Shown one piece after another: positions 37,406 through 48,028 of a DNA stretch of 52,077 bases. Both the position numbers and the translations under genes were made by a program. Source of the DNA: Sphingobacterium sp. UBA4616 (GTDB lineage Bacteria > Bacteroidota > Bacteroidia > Sphingobacteriales > Sphingobacteriaceae); contig DGIS01000020.1 of the NCBI GenBank assembly GCA_002386525.1, positions 216,069 through 268,145 on the forward strand. Reading direction: 5' to 3'. The notes beneath the pieces were generated by a model that was not told where the DNA came from, did no database searches, and was given only the letters and a program-made list of their open reading frames with translations. Each line of letters starts with the position of its first letter. Position 1 is the stretch's first letter.

Positions 37406-39814
37406 CTATTCGTCCCTTAAACTATTTATTGGATTTGCTTTTGCTGCAAAGATACTTTTGGTTGAAAGTACAATACTCGCAAATGAAATCAATCCCAAGG
37501 CGGACAGCCCAAAAATCCAGGGACTGATTGTCGTTCGGTAGACAAAATCATTAAGCCAATTATGCATAAAATAATAGGCAATTGGAAAAGCTATTATACA
37601 TGCTATCGCAACCAGTGATAGCAAATTTCGAAGCAGTAGGAATGTGATCTGGGAAACAGATGCCCCCAATACTTTACGGATTCCAATTTCCTTTGTGCGT
37701 TGATTTGCCGTGAAGATGGCAAGTCCGAATAAACCCAGTCCAGCGATGATTACAGAAAGTCCCACTGCCCAGGATAAAAGCTTGGAAAGCTGCTTTTCTT
37801 GTGAATAGAAGTTTTGGATTACCTCGTGCACAAATCGTAGATCCAATTCATCATCGGGGAAAACCGATTTATAACTAGACGTTATTTTATCGATCGCATT
37901 TTTCCAGTTTTCAGGATGCGATTGATCCAATGCGATATGGAGTACATAACCTTCTTTACTACCCATATAAACAACCGGTTTAACTCCTTGTCGCGCTGAA
38001 GCAAGATCAAAATCTTCCATCACACCAACAATGATGTTATGTCCATTTTCGAAGGTTTTACCAATGGCATCGTGTGGTTTTTTGATATGTAGGAGTTCAA
38101 GGCCTTTTCTATTGATCAACATTTCACTGGTTGAATCCAATAGGCGTATATTCCTTCCTGCTAAAAGCGGAATCTGATAAACGTCTAAATAGTTTTCATC
38201 ACCCGATCGACTATCAAAAGTCAAGGATTCCTTGTCGGGCGATTGATCGTAGGAGATTGCAGTGGTCATCCAGCCGTTCATCGCTGGAGCGATGTTCCCA
38301 AAACTGATTGCTTTGACATCTTTTAACTTCTTAAGCTCGTTTTTGAGAATGACGCCTTTAGCGGAATTTTGAAAAGCTCCCGGAATATAGATATTAACAA
38401 TGGCATCTTTCTGAAAGCCCATATCTCTATGAGTGGCGTAGTTGATTTGGCGAACAACGATAAGTACACATATAAGGAACGCTTGGGCCATGACAAATTG
38501 AAAGATGGTCAGCGCTTTACGTATCCATGCACTTCGGGAAAGGTTGGTGTTTTTCCCAAGTTGATTTTTGAGCGCCAGCACCGGCGCATATCCTGTCAGT
38601 ACCCAGGCAGGGTAGAATCCTGCAAGTAAAGTGACTAAGATCAATTGCCCCAATAGGAACAAAACAATAACGGTCTTGTCCAAGCGTTCTATGCTCAGGT
38701 TTTTTGGAATAAATCCTTCGAAGACATGTAAAAACAAAGGAAGCAATAAAATAGCAAATAATGTTGCCGTCAAACTTATGAGAAAAGTTTCGATCAAAAA
38801 CTGTTTAATCAATGTCGTTTTAGAACTGCCCAGGGTTTTGCGAATACCCACTTCTTTCGCTCTTTCGATGGATTGCGCAGTGGATAGATTGATGAAATTT
38901 ACCGCACCGAGTGCCAAGAGGAACAAGGCCAGTAGAATGAGGTTGCGTAGTGCTTCGGGGTGGGTTGCATCATAATTAAATCGCGTATCAAAATGTACAT
39001 CTGCCAAGGCTTGCAATTCCATCTTATCGCTGATCTTTTCTCCTTCTTTGTATTTATATTTTTTAAGGAGATTTGCAATATTGTGCTCCAGTAGATGCGG
39101 ATTGCTGTGGGCTTTTGTTTTGATAAGTACTTGATGGGAGTCGGATATGCTATTCCAGGCTTCCCAGTTATACATGTTCTTTAAGTTATTGTCAATAGGG
39201 ATCGTCGCATCAGCAATGAAACTTTCAAAATTGAAATCCGAATTATGTTGCGGATTTTCAATCACTCCAGCGACTTGAAGCGGGATACTATCCGCATAAA
39301 TAATCGTTCTACCCATTACATTGGATGGAAGTTCTTTGCCATAAAACTTTTCTAATGTTGTTTGTGTAAGAATAATATTGCCCGAGGAATTTAAAGCTTG
39401 TGCGCTGCCAGCTAACCATTTCGAAGGGAAAATATCGAAATATTGACTGTTGGTAAATACCATCTTCTGTTCTTTAGGGAAAATCGGGAATTGATCGGTT
39501 GCCAAAGAAACTTTAAGTTTTTGGATATGGCTGCGGTAGATCGGGGCTACCGTTTCTACGTTTGGGAGTTCTGCTTCCATCGTACGAACCAATGGGACGT
39601 AGACACCAGCATTTTTAAATTCGCCATTGTTAACCACACGATATACTCGTTCTTTACCTGGTACATGTTTATCAAAACTATAGTCGTATTGAATCATGAG
39701 GAAAATAACCAACGTAGCCGTAATTCCAATAGCGAGACTAGTAATATTGATGAACGTGATCAACTTATGTTTTTTTAAGAAACGATACGCCGTTTTAAGT
39801 GAATTTACAATCAT
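37406..39814 (-). CDS. MacB/FtsX-type ABC permease P11
   Basis: 802 residues in unit A. Signatures EVGIRKTLGSS (321 on) and EIGIRKVLGAS (709 on). The N-terminal cytoplasmic segment is KTAYRFLKKHK, less typical than AWRNLxKNK. First periplasmic domain with ENPQHNSDFNF; second with an APAMNGWMTTA segment and VMEDFDLASARQGVKP. The TM7-TM8 loop reads WLNDFVYRTTISPWIF. C terminus NPINSLRDE. It follows P12 after 43 bp. Confidence 0.94.
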   Translation of the reverse strand: MIVNSLKTAYRFLKKHKLITFINITSLAIGITATLVIFLMIQYDYSFDKHVPGKERVYRVVNNGEFKNAGVYVPLVRTMEAELPNVETVAPIYRSHIQKLKVSLATDQFPIFPKEQKMVFTNSQYFDIFPSKWLAGSAQALNSSGNIILTQTTLEKFYGKELPSNVMGRTIIYADSIPLQVAGVIENPQHNSDFNFESFIADATIPIDNNLKNMYNWEAWNSISDSHQVLIKTKAHSNPHLLEHNIANLLKKYKYKEGEKISDKMELQALADVHFDTRFNYDATHPEALRNLILLALFLLALGAVNFINLSTAQSIERAKEVGIRKTLGSSKTTLIKQFLIETFLISLTATLFAILLLPLFLHVFEGFIPKNLSIERLDKTVIVLFLLGQLILVTLLAGFYPAWVLTGYAPVLALKNQLGKNTNLSRSAWIRKALTIFQFVMAQAFLICVLIVVRQINYATHRDMGFQKDAIVNIYIPGAFQNSAKGVILKNELKKLKDVKAISFGNIAPAMNGWMTTAISYDQSPDKESLTFDSRSGDENYLDVYQIPLLAGRNIRLLDSTSEMLINRKGLELLHIKKPHDAIGKTFENGHNIIVGVMEDFDLASARQGVKPVVYMGSKEGYVLHIALDQSHPENWKNAIDKITSSYKSVFPDDELDLRFVHEVIQNFYSQEKQLSKLLSWAVGLSVIIAGLGLFGLAIFTANQRTKEIGIRKVLGASVSQITFLLLRNLLSLVAIACIIAFPIAYYFMHNWLNDFVYRTTISPWIFGLSALGLISFASIVLSTKSIFAAKANPINSLRDE

Positions 39815-39857
39815 TGTTATTTCTTTTTTTAAACCCCAATTTTATAATCTAGTGTTG

Positions 39858-42260
39858 TTATTCGTCCCGCAAACTATTTACAGGATTTAGTAATGCAGCT
39901 TTGAACGTTTGAAACCCAATGGTAATAAATGCCACAAGGGTAACTGTCATTATCGCGACCCCGTAGGCCCACCACGGCATCTCGATATGGTATACAAAAT
40001 TATCTAGCCAACTATTAAATAGGTAATATGCAATTGGTCCTGCAATAAGAAATGCTATACAGATCAATTTGATGTAGCTGGCAGACAGTAAATGAATAAT
40101 ACTGCTGATACTTGCACCTAAAACTTTACGGATACCGATCTCTTTACTTTTTGATTCAGCTGTATATGCCGCTAGTCCTAGTAAACCTAAACAGGCAATA
40201 AATAGCGTCAGAAAAGAAAATAGCGTCATGATATTGGACGAGCGAATTTCATTTTCATATTGATCCTGTACATGTTGATCTAAAAAAGAGAAGTCAAAAG
40301 CGGCGTCAGGGACAATAGCTGTATAGATTTTTTTTAACTCCTCGATATAAGTTTGCAAATCTGTGGTTTTATACCGTATTAATAAATTACGGGGTGATTC
40401 AGAAGGATCATTCATGGTATAATAGGTATATCCGCCGATCTCAGATTTTAGGTTAGCATAATTAAAATCTCGGACAACACCGGATATAATGGAGTTAGTC
40501 GCACTCATCTCTGTGATGATATGCTTTCCTATCGCCTCTTCGGGTGTCTTGTAACCTAAAAATTTCATTACTTTTTCGTTGATCAATACATAACATGTTG
40601 AATCAGTACCGCCGATAACATTTGGTAAATCCGCTCCAGCAAGTAACTTTAGCCCTAAAGTATGGATTGTATTACCGAAAGTAACACAAGTTGAAGTTGG
40701 TAGTCCCTGTTTGTCGGTTGTTAATCTGTAAGTTGTTTTTCCGCTTTCATTGAATCCGGGTATAGATTGTGCGAAAGTAGTGGAAACGGTATTGTTCAGG
40801 CTGCGAACTCGCTGACCCATTGCATGTAGCTTTTCTTTATTTTTTATAGATCGAATTGAAATGGATACAACATTTTCGGGCTCATAACCCAAATCTTTGT
40901 TGCGGATAAAGTTCATTTGTGTGAGCATAATGATAATACCGATAATGAGTACGATCGAAATAGAAAACTGGCATACAACCAATACTTGCCTAATGAATAT
41001 TGTTTTTCCCTGTTTATTGTATCCTTTGTTCATTAAAGATATCGATTTGATGTTCGAAAGAAATAGTGCAGGATAGCTACCAGCAACAAGTGTAATGATC
41101 AACCATGCCAGTGCCAATATCCCAAGCATATCCCAATGAAGTAGATGTTGAAGCGTGATATCGGTCTTACCGAAAAAATTGAATACAGGGATAAGTATAA
41201 TGGCGAGGATTACCCCGATGAGCATTGCAAAGAAACTTATCGTTGCCGTTTCCACAAAAAAGCGGATAATAAGCTGTCTACGCGTAGCACCAAGTACTTT
41301 ATTGACACCTACTTGTTTCGCATTCTTCTGTGATTTTGCTGTTGCTAGATTCATGTAATTGATACAAGCAATCATAATGACTAAAAAAGCAAGAGCCGAT
41401 AGTGTCTTGATATTGTTTATATTTCCAGTACGTGTTGTCACTCCACGCGTCAAATCGGAAGAGTAGAGGTGTACTTTTGATAAAGGTTGGAGGAAAAATT
41501 GCGTATAATATTGATTGTCTTTTTCGACATACTTATCAATCAATTTAGTAGCTTCTTGCGCAATGGAGCCTGGATCTGCGCCTTTTTTCAACAGAATATA
41601 GGTTTCGTAACTCGCATTGGTCCAATACACATCTTGCCCCATCCATGAATCCATTATATTCATGACCATGTTACAGTCTAATGTGCTATTGGCAGGGAAA
41701 TCTTTAAATACCCCAGTTACCTGAACGGTATCTCGTTGATTGATAGTGATTATTTTTCCTACAGCTTCCTGTTTACCAAATAGCTTCTCTTTCGATGATT
41801 GAGAAAGAACAATGCTCTTCTTGTTTGAAAAAGCGGTATGCGCATTTCCTTCAATAAATTGAAAATCGAATAGGGAAAACAAAGAGGAATCTGCGAGATA
41901 TAGTTGCTTTTCGGAGAAATTCTCATTTTCGGTGCGGAGAGAAGCGGTTGCACCATAGCCATCTTTTACAACACGTACCATATTATCTACCTGTGCAATG
42001 TCTGCCTTTAAAGCTGGGCCTACCGCATTCGGTAGCGTGAGCATTTTTTCCTCATTATATGCTGCGGATAATTTCATGTACACCCTATAGATATTATCTG
42101 CTTTAGAATACATGGTGTCAAAACTTAATTCCTGCCGGATAAAGGCAAATAAAAATAGCGATACACAAATACCTATAGCCAGTCCACTAATATTGAGGAT
42201 ACTGAAAAATCGGTTTGCTATGATCGTTCGCCAAGCTGTCTTCATATAGTTCTTTAACAT
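39858..42260 (-). CDS. MacB/FtsX-type ABC permease P12
   Basis: 800 residues in unit A. First signature QVGVNKVLGAT (316 on; Asn for Arg and Gln for Glu), second EIGIRKVLGAS (707 on). First periplasmic domain KDFPANSTLDCN; second with a PGFNESGKTTY segment and VVRDFNYANLKSEIGG. Free cysteines occur in both periplasmic domains (for example TSTCVTFG and DSTCYVLIN). C terminus NPVNSLRDE. P13 ends 69 bp upstream. Confidence 0.94.
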   Translation of the reverse strand: MLKNYMKTAWRTIIANRFFSILNISGLAIGICVSLFLFAFIRQELSFDTMYSKADNIYRVYMKLSAAYNEEKMLTLPNAVGPALKADIAQVDNMVRVVKDGYGATASLRTENENFSEKQLYLADSSLFSLFDFQFIEGNAHTAFSNKKSIVLSQSSKEKLFGKQEAVGKIITINQRDTVQVTGVFKDFPANSTLDCNMVMNIMDSWMGQDVYWTNASYETYILLKKGADPGSIAQEATKLIDKYVEKDNQYYTQFFLQPLSKVHLYSSDLTRGVTTRTGNINNIKTLSALAFLVIMIACINYMNLATAKSQKNAKQVGVNKVLGATRRQLIIRFFVETATISFFAMLIGVILAIILIPVFNFFGKTDITLQHLLHWDMLGILALAWLIITLVAGSYPALFLSNIKSISLMNKGYNKQGKTIFIRQVLVVCQFSISIVLIIGIIIMLTQMNFIRNKDLGYEPENVVSISIRSIKNKEKLHAMGQRVRSLNNTVSTTFAQSIPGFNESGKTTYRLTTDKQGLPTSTCVTFGNTIHTLGLKLLAGADLPNVIGGTDSTCYVLINEKVMKFLGYKTPEEAIGKHIITEMSATNSIISGVVRDFNYANLKSEIGGYTYYTMNDPSESPRNLLIRYKTTDLQTYIEELKKIYTAIVPDAAFDFSFLDQHVQDQYENEIRSSNIMTLFSFLTLFIACLGLLGLAAYTAESKSKEIGIRKVLGASISSIIHLLSASYIKLICIAFLIAGPIAYYLFNSWLDNFVYHIEMPWWAYGVAIMTVTLVAFITIGFQTFKAALLNPVNSLRDE

Positions 42261-42329
42261 GATCGTATGGGTTTTTCTGTTGCTGATGTATATCGTGTTG
42301 TTCTACCAAATATGCTTTATTTATACTAT

Positions 42330-44750
42330 TTATTCATCCCGTAAACTATCTACAGGGTTGGCTCTTGCGGCCTTCAACGTTTGATAGCTCACCGTTACTA
42401 ATGCGATAATGATTGTAGCAAAACCAGCAAAGACAAACATCCACCACTGTGGGTCAATATGATAAGCAAAATTGTCCAGCCACTTTTTCATTGCCATCCA
42501 AGATAGGGGAGTTGCGATGAGCAGGGCCACAGCCAACAACTTGATAAAGTCCGAAGAGAGTAGAAGGATTAAATGATAGATGGAAGCACCAAGGACTTTC
42601 CGTACGCCAATTTCTTTGGTACGCTGTTGGGCTGTATACGTAACAAGTCCCAATAAACCTAAACAGGCAATAAAAAGTGCCAGTCCGGAGAAGGCTGTAA
42701 AAAGTCTTCTAAAATTAAAATCCGCTTCATATTGTCGATTGAAATTGTCGTCAAGAAAGCTATATAAAAATGGACGGTTTGGTACAAGTTCATTCCACAG
42801 CTTGCCGATTCTGGCAACGGTCTCAGGCTGGTTTACATGTTGGATATTCACCGTTAAATACCGGCTGCTGTTTGGCTCAAGTCGCAAAGCTAAAGGCTCA
42901 ATCTTACGATGTAAAGAAAGGTAATTGAAATCTTTCACTACACCGATAACCGTTCCTTCTCTTCCCCATTGACGAAATTGTTTGCCAATAATATCTTGTG
43001 GATTTGAATAGCCCCATTGTTTTGCAGCAGATTCATTGATAACAAGTGAATGGGCCGTATCCGCTGGGAAATCTCTGGAATAGGCACGCCCTGCGGCCAT
43101 TTGCAGACCAATATTAGGAATAAAGTCAACATCGACTTCATATAAGAAAGGAGCAAATTGACGCATTGTTCCGTTTGCTGACATGATTTCTGTTCCTGCA
43201 TTTGGAAAAAATGTTCCCGGTACCGTACGTGATGCAGTGACAGACAAAACATCTTTATCTTTTGCTAGTGTAGATTTTATCGCTTCCAGATTATTGTTTA
43301 CCTTATCATCGAAATTATAATCTATCACAAGCCGTTGATCTTTTTGAAATCCAAGATCTCGTTGCTGTAATTGATCTAGTTGAGAAAAAACGACGACTGT
43401 ACCTGCAATGAGCGCAATAGAAAGGCAAAATTGAAAAACCACTAATACCCGACGTAACGATGTACCCCCTTTGCTGTTGCTATAACTTCCTTTAAGTACT
43501 GCAATCGGTTTGAAATTTGCTAGAATCAACGCGGGATAGCTGGCAGCAAGAAGTCCTGTAAGAAGGGTAGTGAATAGGAATATTGCCCAGGTCGTCCCAT
43601 TTTGCAGGGACGAATAATTGAGATGTTTGCCCGAGAATGCTTCCAAAAAGGGGAGAAAGGCTATAACAAGCATTATCGCCAAAATACTACTGACGAATAC
43701 AAGAACCAATGATTCAGACATAAACTGAAAGATCAGATTGCTTTTACTCGCGCCTATCGTTTTTCGGACGCCGACTTCTTTTGCTCTTTCCATTGACCTT
43801 GATGTAGCCAGATTCATAAAGTTCACACAGGCGATCAGTAATATGAATCCGCCAATAATGCTGAATATGTATAAATTCTGATAGCTTCCATTGGTGCCGG
43901 GCTGACGATCCGCAGACGAGTGCATGTAAGCCTGTAGAAGTGGTTCAATATGGAAATTGTATTTTGCGTTGGCGTTTTGGTTTGTTGGGATATGACGCTT
44001 GAGAAAATCGGGTGTCTTTTGGTTGAATTTAACAGGGTCAAAGTCTTTTGAAGCCAGAAAGTAGGTGTAGAAGTCTACATAATCCCAACCTTCTTTGTCA
44101 AAGACTTCCGGTCTTGCTTTTCGAAATGTACTCATCGAGAGCAGTGCATCGAATGTAAAGTGCGAGTTCGGAGGTACATCGGCTATTACTGCTTTTACCG
44201 TATATAAACCGGCTTCGGCACGGCCCGCGGCTAAGCCCCCTTCAAGCGTTTTGCCAATGGGATTTTGATCGCCGAAATATTTCTTAGCAGTGCTTTCTGT
44301 CAATACGACAGAATAGGCATTATTTAAGGCTGTATGCGGGTCGCCGGCCAAAACCTTCCAACTGAAGACATCAAAGGCAGTAGAATCCATGAAAAATACA
44401 TTTTCCTCTTGGAATCTTTTATCGCCTTTTTTGAGTAGGATAGACGTTTGCCCTGAAAATTGAACGACCTTCTCTATTTCAGGGAAATCAGCCTTGATAG
44501 CATCACCGACGGGTGCATTGCCCCAGATCTGATGCTGCTCTGTACTGCTTACATCCTTATAGTCATGGACGATGCGGTAAATTCGATCTTTATTCGCATG
44601 ATAATTGTCGTAAGACAATTCGTTTTGTACATAAAGAGCTATTAATAGGCAACAGGCCAATCCTATTGCTAACCCAATTATGTTGATGGTTGAATATCCT
44701 TTATTTTTAGAGATATTGCGCCAGGCTATTTTTATATAGTTCTTGATCAT
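42330..44750 (-). CDS. MacB/FtsX-type ABC permease P13
   Basis: 806 residues in unit A and close to the family consensus throughout: N terminus KIAWRNISKNKGYSTINIIG, signatures EVGVRKTIGAS (325 on) and EIGVRKVLGAS (713 on), first-domain motif ADVPPNSHFTFD, second-domain motif VVKDFNYLSLHRKIEPLA, TM7-TM8 loop WLDNFAYHIDPQWWMF, C terminus NPVDSLRDE. It is a good reference member of the set. P14 ends 60 bp upstream. Confidence 0.95.
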   Translation of the reverse strand: MIKNYIKIAWRNISKNKGYSTINIIGLAIGLACCLLIALYVQNELSYDNYHANKDRIYRIVHDYKDVSSTEQHQIWGNAPVGDAIKADFPEIEKVVQFSGQTSILLKKGDKRFQEENVFFMDSTAFDVFSWKVLAGDPHTALNNAYSVVLTESTAKKYFGDQNPIGKTLEGGLAAGRAEAGLYTVKAVIADVPPNSHFTFDALLSMSTFRKARPEVFDKEGWDYVDFYTYFLASKDFDPVKFNQKTPDFLKRHIPTNQNANAKYNFHIEPLLQAYMHSSADRQPGTNGSYQNLYIFSIIGGFILLIACVNFMNLATSRSMERAKEVGVRKTIGASKSNLIFQFMSESLVLVFVSSILAIMLVIAFLPFLEAFSGKHLNYSSLQNGTTWAIFLFTTLLTGLLAASYPALILANFKPIAVLKGSYSNSKGGTSLRRVLVVFQFCLSIALIAGTVVVFSQLDQLQQRDLGFQKDQRLVIDYNFDDKVNNNLEAIKSTLAKDKDVLSVTASRTVPGTFFPNAGTEIMSANGTMRQFAPFLYEVDVDFIPNIGLQMAAGRAYSRDFPADTAHSLVINESAAKQWGYSNPQDIIGKQFRQWGREGTVIGVVKDFNYLSLHRKIEPLALRLEPNSSRYLTVNIQHVNQPETVARIGKLWNELVPNRPFLYSFLDDNFNRQYEADFNFRRLFTAFSGLALFIACLGLLGLVTYTAQQRTKEIGVRKVLGASIYHLILLLSSDFIKLLAVALLIATPLSWMAMKKWLDNFAYHIDPQWWMFVFAGFATIIIALVTVSYQTLKAARANPVDSLRDE

Positions 44751-44810
44751 AGCTCAATTTCTTAAATCGTAGTGTGTATAACAATCAATTAGTTTCTTAT
44801 ATTCCAGCTT

Positions 44811-47216
44811 TTACTCATCTCTTAAACTATCAACCGGGTTTGCGCGTGCCGCTTTTATGGATTGGTAGCTCATCGTAAAAAATGCAATCAGTAGGGTCGC
44901 CGCAGCTGGAATCGTAAACATCCACCAGGTTAGATCTATCTTATACGCAAAATCATCCAGCCATTTGTGCATCATCCACCAAGCAATTGGGGTAGCGATC
45001 AATATAGAAATGAGTATAAGTTTGATATAATCTTTTGATAATAACCCAATAATCCCCAGTACCGTACTTCCCAACACTTTTCGAATACCAATTTCTTTTG
45101 TACGTTGTACCGTGGTGATGGTAACCAGGCCGATCAATCCCAAGCAGCTGATGAGAATTGTCGTCGATGTAAATAGATTGATGATCTTCGAGAATTTTAG
45201 ATCACTGCTATAGAGTTCTTTAATTTGTTGATCATAAAAATCATATTTGAAAGGCGCTTTTGGGTAATACTTTTTCCATTCTTTTTCAACCTGTTTTAAT
45301 GTTTCGGTCCAGGTCGCTGAATTACTGTTGAGTTTGATAATAAGTCTATTTAGTTCCCATTTTTTTATGGAACTCAGCATGACGACAGGTTGAATGGCTG
45401 CATGGAGATTTTTGGTGTGGAAATTGTCTGTTACACCGACAATTTGCCGCTGTTTGTCTGTAAACGTAATAAAGCTCCCAACAGCATTTTCAGCGGATTT
45501 GAAACCTAATTTTTCCACGCTGGCTAAATTTAAAACAATGCCTGTACTCGTATCAGCCAACTGCAGTGGGCGGCCTGCAAGCATTTTAAAATTAAAGAGC
45601 TTAAAGTTGTCCTGGTCGACAAATTTCATTTGTACGTCTGCTTGTACCTGGCCCGTATCACTCTTTGAGAACACTGCATTACCCCAATGATCATTACTCA
45701 TGGGCAGATGACCCAAAGAAGCCTGCTCTACGCCTGCGATGTGTTTAATCGCCTGTTTGAAAACAAATGGATCAACATGGCTATCCTGATAGCTTTTACT
45801 TGGAAAACGTAGGGTGACAATAGCGTCCTTATCAAAACCAGGGTTGTTCTGAAGTGCATGTTTCAGCTGTAAACCAATGATGCAAGTTGAAATAACAAAG
45901 AGTTGCGCAATCAAGAATTGAAAAATAATGAGCATTTTTCGAAAAGATAGATTGCCAAATTTGAGACTTTGCGCATGTGAAATTTTAATGACTTCAACAA
46001 TCTTGATTTTGTTTGTTAATAAGATCGGATAACCCGCGGAAATGAAAGTGATCGTAATTGTAAGTATTGCTAGAAAGAGCGAAACGCCCCACGGATCGGG
46101 ATACAACTTAAGTTGATCCGGAATATAGGCGGATAAAATTGTTTGAACAACGAGCAGTAAAGGCCAAGATAAAAGTACCGAAAAAGCGGTGATACAAAAT
46201 GTTTCTAGTAAAAAGAACGTTGTAATTCTCTTTTGACTTTCTCCTAAGGTCTTTCTGATACCAATTTCCTTAGCGCGTTGTGGAATTTGCGCGGTAGCAA
46301 GATTGATGTAATTGACACAGGCAAGTAACAGCAGGAATACACCAATACCAATAAGACCATACATTATTTTCTTATCCACGTTATTTTGAGCGTAAGATGT
46401 AAAGTGTAAGTCTTTTAAAGGGACGGTATTGATGTGCATTTTAAATCCAAACTTATCAAATTCAGCATGTGTCATCTCATAGACTTTTTTGTCGGCTGTT
46501 TGGATCATGTTTGGGAGAGAAGCAGATGATTTTACTTTAATAAAGAGCTGCCAATTTGAATTTGAATTGTTCCAATTTGTACTCTGCCATTCCTTTTCTG
46601 GAATCCGGATAAACTCTTTAGCCAAAAAGCTGCTGGGATGAGCTAAATCTTTTACAACACCAGCGACATTGTACAGTGTACTATCGTAGGACAATGTCTT
46701 TCCTACGATTTGATCTACTGGCATATTTGGAAAATACAATTTCGCACGCGATTCCGTCAGGACGACTTCATGGCTATTTTGTAGTATATTTCTTGGGTTG
46801 CCAGCTAACCAAACATAAGGTGTCATTTTGAAATATTCTGCTGTGGTGCCGATGATTTCGGACTGATCTTCAAACTCTATTTTCTGGCCACCACTCTGAT
46901 TACTGACCCGCTCGAAGTATTGTTTAAATATAGGTACTGTCAGTTCGACATTGACAAAGTTTTCCTTGATATATGCCGGTAACGGTGCAGGAACACCATC
47001 GAAATGATCTAATTTATCCTTTTCTTCATAAGAGGTGTGAACCTTGTAAATCTGCTCGCTTTCCGGGTGATGTTGGTCAAAACTAAATTCATAATTGACG
47101 ATGCGGAAAATAAGCCAACAGGCACTTATTCCGATGGCAAGTCCAAATACATTTAAAAATGTGAAAAGACGGTTACGCCATAGTTGTCTAAAAATTAATT
47201 TAATCGTACTCATCAT
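44811..47216 (-). CDS. MacB/FtsX-type ABC permease P14
   Basis: 801 residues in unit A, directly after ATPase-2 (44 bp). The start is MMSTIKLIF; either Met is possible. Signatures EIGIRKTLGES (317 on) and EIGIRKVLGST (708 on). The first periplasmic domain lacks the N-S step (KDLAHPSSFLAKEF). The second has LPMSNDHWGNAV and VTDNFHTKNLHAAIQP. C terminus NPVDSLRDE. Confidence 0.94.
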   Translation of the reverse strand: MMSTIKLIFRQLWRNRLFTFLNVFGLAIGISACWLIFRIVNYEFSFDQHHPESEQIYKVHTSYEEKDKLDHFDGVPAPLPAYIKENFVNVELTVPIFKQYFERVSNQSGGQKIEFEDQSEIIGTTAEYFKMTPYVWLAGNPRNILQNSHEVVLTESRAKLYFPNMPVDQIVGKTLSYDSTLYNVAGVVKDLAHPSSFLAKEFIRIPEKEWQSTNWNNSNSNWQLFIKVKSSASLPNMIQTADKKVYEMTHAEFDKFGFKMHINTVPLKDLHFTSYAQNNVDKKIMYGLIGIGVFLLLLACVNYINLATAQIPQRAKEIGIRKTLGESQKRITTFFLLETFCITAFSVLLSWPLLLVVQTILSAYIPDQLKLYPDPWGVSLFLAILTITITFISAGYPILLTNKIKIVEVIKISHAQSLKFGNLSFRKMLIIFQFLIAQLFVISTCIIGLQLKHALQNNPGFDKDAIVTLRFPSKSYQDSHVDPFVFKQAIKHIAGVEQASLGHLPMSNDHWGNAVFSKSDTGQVQADVQMKFVDQDNFKLFNFKMLAGRPLQLADTSTGIVLNLASVEKLGFKSAENAVGSFITFTDKQRQIVGVTDNFHTKNLHAAIQPVVMLSSIKKWELNRLIIKLNSNSATWTETLKQVEKEWKKYYPKAPFKYDFYDQQIKELYSSDLKFSKIINLFTSTTILISCLGLIGLVTITTVQRTKEIGIRKVLGSTVLGIIGLLSKDYIKLILISILIATPIAWWMMHKWLDDFAYKIDLTWWMFTIPAAATLLIAFFTMSYQSIKAARANPVDSLRDE

Positions 47217-47260
47217 CTATAGGTTTTTTATGTCAATTTATTCGCTATATCATCCTTGTC

Positions 47261-47938
47261 TTACACCGAAGTGGTTTCCATGATCACCTGTCCATCCAAC
47301 ATGCGGATCACTCGGTCAGAAAACTTGGCATCGTGTTCACTGTGTGTTACCATGACGATAGTTGTGCCGGCTTCGTTCAATTCTGTCAGGAGCTGCATGA
47401 CTTCGTTACCATTATTGGAGTCTAGGTTACCTGTAGGCTCATCCGCCAAGATCAGTTTGGGGTTATTAACAACGGCACGGGCGACAGCAACACGTTGTTG
47501 TTGACCACCGGAAAGCTGTTGTGGGAAGTGATTGCGACGGTGCATGATCTGCACTTTTTCCAATACTTCTTCGACCCTCTTTTTGCGCTCTGCTGCTGGA
47601 ACATTGGTATAAACCAAAGGAAGTTCTACGTTTTCAAATACAGTGAGTTCATCAATCAAATTGAAGCTTTGGAATACAAAACCGATATTATGTTTACGAA
47701 GATCTGAACGACCACGTTCTTTGAATTTGGCTACCTCAATGTCGTTGAACAGGTAACTTCCTTCATCCAGATCATCCAATAACCCAATAATATTGAGTAA
47801 CGTCGATTTTCCACAGCCTGAAGGCCCCATTACAGCAACAAATTCTCCTTCTTTAACATGGATATTTAGGTTGTTTAAGGCTACGGTTTCAACTTCTTCT
47901 GTGCGGTAATACTTTTGAAGGTTGGTGATTTTGATCAT
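47261..47938 (-). CDS. ABC transporter ATPase-2 (LolD/MacB type)
   Basis: Start chosen at the ATG at 47938 (MIKITNLQKYY, 225 residues), where the ABC fold begins. Upstream in-frame ATGs at 47953 and 47980 would add 5 or 14 residues. All motifs are canonical: Walker A GPSGCGKST, Q-loop in VFQSFNLIDELTVFEN, signature LSGGQQQRVAVARA, Walker B LILADEP and H-loop VTHSEHD. It lies between P15 and P14 and is likely the shared motor for many permeases of the locus, since thirteen or more have no adjacent ATPase. Confidence 0.95.
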   Translation of the reverse strand: MIKITNLQKYYRTEEVETVALNNLNIHVKEGEFVAVMGPSGCGKSTLLNIIGLLDDLDEGSYLFNDIEVAKFKERGRSDLRKHNIGFVFQSFNLIDELTVFENVELPLVYTNVPAAERKKRVEEVLEKVQIMHRRNHFPQQLSGGQQQRVAVARAVVNNPKLILADEPTGNLDSNNGNEVMQLLTELNEAGTTIVMVTHSEHDAKFSDRVIRMLDGQVIMETTSV

Positions 47939-48028
47939 ATTTTTTATGCTCATGGTTTTTATGTTTTGGATCCTTGGCAAAATTGCTTTGGATGTATACT
48001 GTTCTGTTATTAAATTCTTTTTAATTTT